Of a DNA stretch of 64,000 nt, positions 60,269 through 64,000 are shown in pieces. A program made the position numbers and the translations under genes. The notes under the pieces are model-generated. The model was not told the origin of the DNA, made no database searches, and worked only from the letters and a program-made list of their open reading frames with translations. Each line of letters starts with the position of its first letter. Positions within the stretch are counted from its first letter, which is position 1. Source of the stretch: DAIOEK01 sp964648485 (GTDB lineage: Bacteria; Chloroflexota; Anaerolineae; Anaerolineales; Anaerolineaceae); contig CAZYOF010000010.1 of NCBI GenBank assembly GCA_964648485.1, forward strand, positions 1 to 64,000. The letters run 5' to 3'.

Positions 60269-61621
60269 TTACCGTCTCTCCACTCTATTCCGACCATTGA
60301 CTTTTGCTGAATACAATGCATTATCTGCTCTTTTCAGGGCACATTCGGACGACATATCAGTCAGCAACATTTCAGACACCCCTGCTGAGATAGTTGCCCG
60401 TAATTCCCGCCCATCATTATCAAATTTAGCCAGCCATATTTTCTCACGAAATTCATCTACTCTTTTTATTGCATCATCTACATCTGTATTTGGCATAACA
60501 ACTAAAAACTCTTCACCGCCATACCGAAAAATATAATCACTTTCGCGAAAAGAGGATGCGATTAGAGTACTGACGGATTTAAGAAATTCATCGCCTGATC
60601 GATGACCAAAGCGATCGTTGAGGTCTTTAAAGTGATCAATATCGATCATCACCAGGCAAGACCTATGTCCCCTTTTAATCAAACTAAATTCATGATTTAG
60701 GATTTCATCAAATAGATGACGATTGTAAAGTCCTGTTAACGGATCATGGATGGCCATCTCACGTAAGTTTACCTGTAATAATTTTATCTCTTCAAGTTTC
60801 TCTTCCAGGGTAACATTGGTCTTTCTGAGTTCTTCTGTTCTTCGTTTTACCCTGTCATCCATTTCCAATGTTAATTGTTCTAATTGTTTATTTGTAATTT
60901 CAAGTTGCTTTTTTAAGCTGGCATCTTCGACCACAGTATCCAGCATGGAATAACCAGTCAATCCGATCAGCAGCATTACTGCCGGCGACAGCAGGTAAAC
61001 AGATTGAATCACTTCAAAGCTTACAAGCATGTCATTAATAAAACCCAGATAGAAAATAAGAATGGAAAAATAAATAAAAGTTTTCTTTCTATCCGGAATA
61101 AATTTGCGATTGATAAAGGTTAGAAAGAATATGTAAAGATAAATAATAATTCCAATACCAAACAAAATATTCGCAATGATTCCCGGCGATACATTCACAT
61201 ATCTCGCATCTTGTCCGAACATGGATAAAAATGTGATATGATCGCCTGACGTTTTCCATGATAAATTATTTGAAATTGTTAGCTGAAGAGCGATTGCGAT
61301 AATGCAGATTATTTGAATCAAGCGTAGAAATAGTGTATTTTTATAATTAATGTAAGTAATTATGAAATTCAGGTACTGTAAAGTAAACAGACTGAGTGCA
61401 GTTGTTTGTGCACGCCGCCATATTAGGGCTTCTGAAACAGAACCGCTCGAATAATACCCAATGGAAGATATTGCATATGCCAATGCTAGAAAACAGGCAA
61501 ATGCAAATTTCACATAGATCAGAGATTCCCTTTTCCGCCTGTAAAGGAGGATATAAAAAGAGCCCAAAATCCCGGCTACCGTTGCAGAGACTATGGGTAA
61601 GATAGTCAAAACGCTGATCAT
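60269..61621 (-). CDS. Membrane diguanylate cyclase (GGDEF)
   Basis: 450 residues. About seven membrane helices (1-225) form an N-terminal sensor like the 7TM region of some histidine kinases. A coiled coil (about 226-285) leads to a GGDEF domain (about 290-450). The active site GGEEF starts at residue 368, and the inhibitory RxxD (RESD) lies five residues before it, so c-di-GMP synthesis with feedback inhibition is predicted. The only c-di-GMP enzyme in the window. Possible receptor: the MshEN-like segment of CheA. Confidence 0.93.
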   Translation of the reverse strand: MISVLTILPIVSATVAGILGSFYILLYRRKRESLIYVKFAFACFLALAYAISSIGYYSSGSVSEALIWRRAQTTALSLFTLQYLNFIITYINYKNTLFLRLIQIICIIAIALQLTISNNLSWKTSGDHITFLSMFGQDARYVNVSPGIIANILFGIGIIIYLYIFFLTFINRKFIPDRKKTFIYFSILIFYLGFINDMLVSFEVIQSVYLLSPAVMLLIGLTGYSMLDTVVEDASLKKQLEITNKQLEQLTLEMDDRVKRRTEELRKTNVTLEEKLEEIKLLQVNLREMAIHDPLTGLYNRHLFDEILNHEFSLIKRGHRSCLVMIDIDHFKDLNDRFGHRSGDEFLKSVSTLIASSFRESDYIFRYGGEEFLVVMPNTDVDDAIKRVDEFREKIWLAKFDNDGRELRATISAGVSEMLLTDMSSECALKRADNALYSAKVNGRNRVERR

Positions 61622-61810
61622 TATCCAATGATTATATCGATTTATTTGCGTTGTAAGGTAAATTATTGATAAATACCAAATAAAGACAGCAAATTGGTAT
61701 CTTCATCCATGTATCCTTCCCTTGTAAGAAAAATCGGATATTTTCATCATATATACGCCTGTGGGTTTTTCCGTTTTGGAAAAATGGAACCTCGCGATTT
61801 GATGAGATAA

Positions 61811-62728
61811 CTAATGACTCATGAAGATCATCCCAAGTATGCCATTAGCTCCATGCCAGATTACACCCGGTAAAATGCTCCGGGTCCGCAAGTATAAATA
61901 CCCCCAAATAAGCCCGCTTGGATATCCGATGCTCAATGTCCGCAGGATTGCCATCCAAACAGGATTTCCGTTGGCAATTTGAATTGGGATATGGAGCATG
62001 TTGAAAATGATAGCAGATACAACCAGCGCATTTATCGGGTTCTGAAAAAGGTATTCTATTCTGGGTAGCAGCATTCCTCTAAAGATCAATTCCTCAGGCA
62101 AGGCGTTAATAAAAATCCCTACAAAAAAGATCGTAAAAGCATGAAAAATATTATCGCCAGGTAGTAATCCAGTCAGAAAACCAAAAATTACCGTGATTCC
62201 GAATAACATTCCGGTAAGTTTCCAAAAAGAATTTACCAAACCCATATTTTTGTGATTGTATCCCAGAATAGTAAATAGAAATATTACAGGAATTAATTGT
62301 TTAATAGTGCTGGAAAATGCAAGATATACATCCTGTTTTAACCAATCAGGTAGAACTGTAATATTGTACACAGCGAATCCCACACTTCTAAAAATTTCTT
62401 TAATTACTCCATGAATTGGTTGAACCATCCAAACATCAAAATCGAATAACTGGATGATAAAGATCAGACTTATGAGTACCATCACTAAAACCAGTTCTAA
62501 TCCTGGTTTTTTTATTTCATAACGATCTGGAGGGACAGGTGTCAATGAACAAATTATGATTACATATATTCCTAAAAGCAGGATATTAATGAGTCCGAAA
62601 ACCAGTCCAATCCAGCCATCCAGAAAAAATGCTACAATCGGACCGATAATCAGCCAGCCAATCAGGAGAGGGGTTTTACTTAAATCTTCCTTCAGGTCAT
62701 TCAAGGGAAGATGCATTTTAGAAATCAT
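61811..62728 (-). CDS. CPBP-family intramembrane metalloprotease, 1
   Basis: 305 residues with about eight helices. The CPBP motifs are EE-x3-R in LPEELIFRGML, an NMLH motif in IFNMLHIPIQ and H-x3-N in HGANGILG. The start at 62728 has GGAGG; the longer frame overlaps the upstream gene. A tandem relative follows upstream on the same strand. Roles of this family include prenyl-protein processing-like proteolysis and bacteriocin immunity; not known here. Confidence 0.88.
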   Translation of the reverse strand: MISKMHLPLNDLKEDLSKTPLLIGWLIIGPIVAFFLDGWIGLVFGLINILLLGIYVIIICSLTPVPPDRYEIKKPGLELVLVMVLISLIFIIQLFDFDVWMVQPIHGVIKEIFRSVGFAVYNITVLPDWLKQDVYLAFSSTIKQLIPVIFLFTILGYNHKNMGLVNSFWKLTGMLFGITVIFGFLTGLLPGDNIFHAFTIFFVGIFINALPEELIFRGMLLPRIEYLFQNPINALVVSAIIFNMLHIPIQIANGNPVWMAILRTLSIGYPSGLIWGYLYLRTRSILPGVIWHGANGILGMIFMSH

Positions 62729-62747
62729 GAATCTTTCCTCCTTTGCT

Positions 62748-63596
62748 CTAATTTTCCTTATCATACACCAGACTTTTCCAATTGCCTTTCCAGAGAAGCA
62801 CAACACCGAAACTGGCAGTGACTACCATTTCCCACACGCTTACGAGAGGTCCAAAGCCTATCCCTCTCTCCAATGCGTCACGCACTTCATCATATGCAGA
62901 ATGGTAAACACTTGCAACGGCTATACTTCGGCTGGAATTCCAAACATAGGCAAACAAAATTGCATTCATCATCGCTGGAAATAAGCTGATTAACATGGTT
63001 CCAACGATGGATAGTAAGATATTCCCTTCACCTACCTTCACCTCTGACCCAATTTTAACCAATGCAGGTAGGTGCCATGCCCACCAGATAAACCCATGTA
63101 ATATCAGCCCTTTCCGCAGACTATATCGATTAACCAGATGGGGTAGCATGTACCCTCTCCATCCCAATTCCTCCCCAAAACCTGGGAGGATAGTCAAGAA
63201 GAAGCTTGTGAGAAAGTTTACAAGAATAGCACCCAGAGAAAATCCAATTGGCAGCACACTCAAGCCAAAGATCAATTCAATGAGAACCGGCATACCGAAG
63301 ATGAAGATAGCGAGTAAAAACACATAAAAGTAATGTGCGGGTTTTCCCCATCTCCAGCCAGCTTTATCAAATCCGTCTTGAAATATATACCGTCCGCAAA
63401 TAAAAGTTCCAACCGAAACCATGATCATAGAGAGGGAGCTTAGCAAGTATCCACTAAATGAGGTTTTACCCCATATAGCATAAGCAATTTGGAAAGGCCA
63501 TGAGAGACCGAATACAACCAACAAATACAGTGCAAGTGAAAAGGATTTTGATTTAGTATTGAGTAGCGCAGGCGAAATGATTTCATTTTGGGACAT
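62748..63596 (-). CDS. CPBP-family intramembrane metalloprotease, 2
   Basis: 282 residues, about seven helices. Active-site motifs: EE-x3-R in GFGEELGWRGYML, WWAWHLPAL and HSAYDEV. Only distantly similar to its neighbour outside these motifs. It is 19 bases upstream of that gene and ten bases from the hydrolase at the window edge, so the three genes are probably co-transcribed. Confidence 0.88.
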   Translation of the reverse strand: MSQNEIISPALLNTKSKSFSLALYLLVVFGLSWPFQIAYAIWGKTSFSGYLLSSLSMIMVSVGTFICGRYIFQDGFDKAGWRWGKPAHYFYVFLLAIFIFGMPVLIELIFGLSVLPIGFSLGAILVNFLTSFFLTILPGFGEELGWRGYMLPHLVNRYSLRKGLILHGFIWWAWHLPALVKIGSEVKVGEGNILLSIVGTMLISLFPAMMNAILFAYVWNSSRSIAVASVYHSAYDEVRDALERGIGFGPLVSVWEMVVTASFGVVLLWKGNWKSLVYDKEN

Positions 63597-63606
63597 TAGA
63601 TTTTTC

Positions 63607-64000
63607 CTATTTGTAAGTTTCGGGAATAACTTTCGTAATTAATTTTTGATGGAATAAACCAGCTTCTTCCCAGATCATTCCATGTCCGGAATTTTCGAAA
63701 ATAAATAGCTCTTTGTATGGAGCATCAATTTTATTAAAGTAATCCTGAGGTGATGTAATGGGGTTATTCATATCATGACGACCAAGGAACATATAGACGG
63801 GTAACTCCAGGTGAGTGGCATCCAGCCGAAAATCTATTTCCTGAAGTTGTGGATATACCGCATTGAATGTATTCATCAACCCAAGCAGGTAATATAATCT
63901 ATCCAGCCAGCCATATTCGGGTTGTTTTAACATGAGAAGGAGAATATCCCCATCTTTCAGATACTCTGGATTCTGGATGTTCGGCACTTCAAATAATGCA
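63607..64000 (-). CDS. Alpha/beta-hydrolase, C-terminal part, cut by the window edge
   Basis: The frame stays open to base 64000, so the beginning lies outside. The visible part includes LELPVYMFLGRHDMNNP, with the likely catalytic Asp, and FIFENSGHGMIWEE with the catalytic His, as in proline iminopeptidase-like hydrolases. The nucleophile Ser is outside the window. Confidence 0.8.
   Translation of the reverse strand, partial: ALFEVPNIQNPEYLKDGDILLLMLKQPEYGWLDRLYYLLGLMNTFNAVYPQLQEIDFRLDATHLELPVYMFLGRHDMNNPITSPQDYFNKIDAPYKELFIFENSGHGMIWEEAGLFHQKLITKVIPETYK

Noticed and set aside
62556..62984. Plus-strand open frame of 142 codons across the two CPBP genes
   Set aside because: Antisense shadow spanning the boundary of two real genes.
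1..64000. CRISPR array, prophage or insertion sequence
   Set aside because: No regularly spaced repeats, transposase, integrase or phage structural genes were seen in the window.

Overview
The window is chromosomal DNA of moderate to low GC with strong GGAGG-type ribosome binding sites. The gene content points to an anaerobic, chemotactic bacterium: a CheC/CheD/CheX-type chemotaxis system, ferredoxin-domain MinD-like ATPases, a selenium cluster with a selenocysteine SelD, and ECF and BMP-type transporters. My best guess is a Chloroflexota (Anaerolineae-like) organism. This is an inference from gene mix and style; no rRNA or tRNA gene is present to test it.

Layout. (1) 247-7989 (+) is one chemotaxis operon, cheA-cheC-cheD-cheY-cheB-cheR-HDOD-cheX-cheX, closed by a perfect hairpin terminator. 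(2) 8241-21133 (+) holds five chemoreceptors and a cheW. Two adjacent receptors (13860-16481 and 16537-19527) carry a PAS/Cache-like domain of about 140 residues inserted exactly at the hairpin tip of the signalling domain, where CheA and CheW normally dock. CheA also carries an MshEN-like segment with an intact c-di-GMP-type motif, and a diguanylate cyclase lies at 60269-61621. (3) 21186-26320 (-) has an MmpS-like protein and a complete BMP-family ABC importer. (4) 26509-32263 has a TetR regulator divergent from a class II aldolase / class III aminotransferase / FGGY kinase / MFS operon, with consensus promoters and two palindromic operators between them. (5) 32922-40772 is mixed: a self-regulating XRE repressor, a GH5 endoglycoceramidase-like hydrolase, an ATP-grasp ligase, an MFS transporter, and a WD40 lipoprotein with a peptidoglycan-binding end.

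(6) 40958-47401 (-) is a ten-gene array about metal and Fe-S handling: two NifX-like proteins, a pentapeptide-repeat protein, two ferredoxin-MinD ATPases around a double AbrB-like protein, a MIP18-family protein, a radical SAM protein, a ZIP transporter and a DUF364 protein. It has no nitrogenase. OsmC, PadR and DUF5320 genes sit at its head. (7) 53195-48859 (-) is a selenium operon: yedE, tusA/yedF, a class V aminotransferase, DUF3343, selD read through an in-frame UGA, and a ferritin-like gene. Its long structured leader contains an intrinsic terminator. (8) 57907-53571 (-) is an ECF importer (S, fused A-A', T) ending in an acetamidase/formamidase-family enzyme. (9) 58337-64000 has a metallo-beta-lactamase-fold hydrolase, a lipid kinase, a diguanylate cyclase, two CPBP membrane proteases and a hydrolase cut by the window edge.

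No CRISPR array, insertion sequence, phage gene, rRNA or tRNA was seen.
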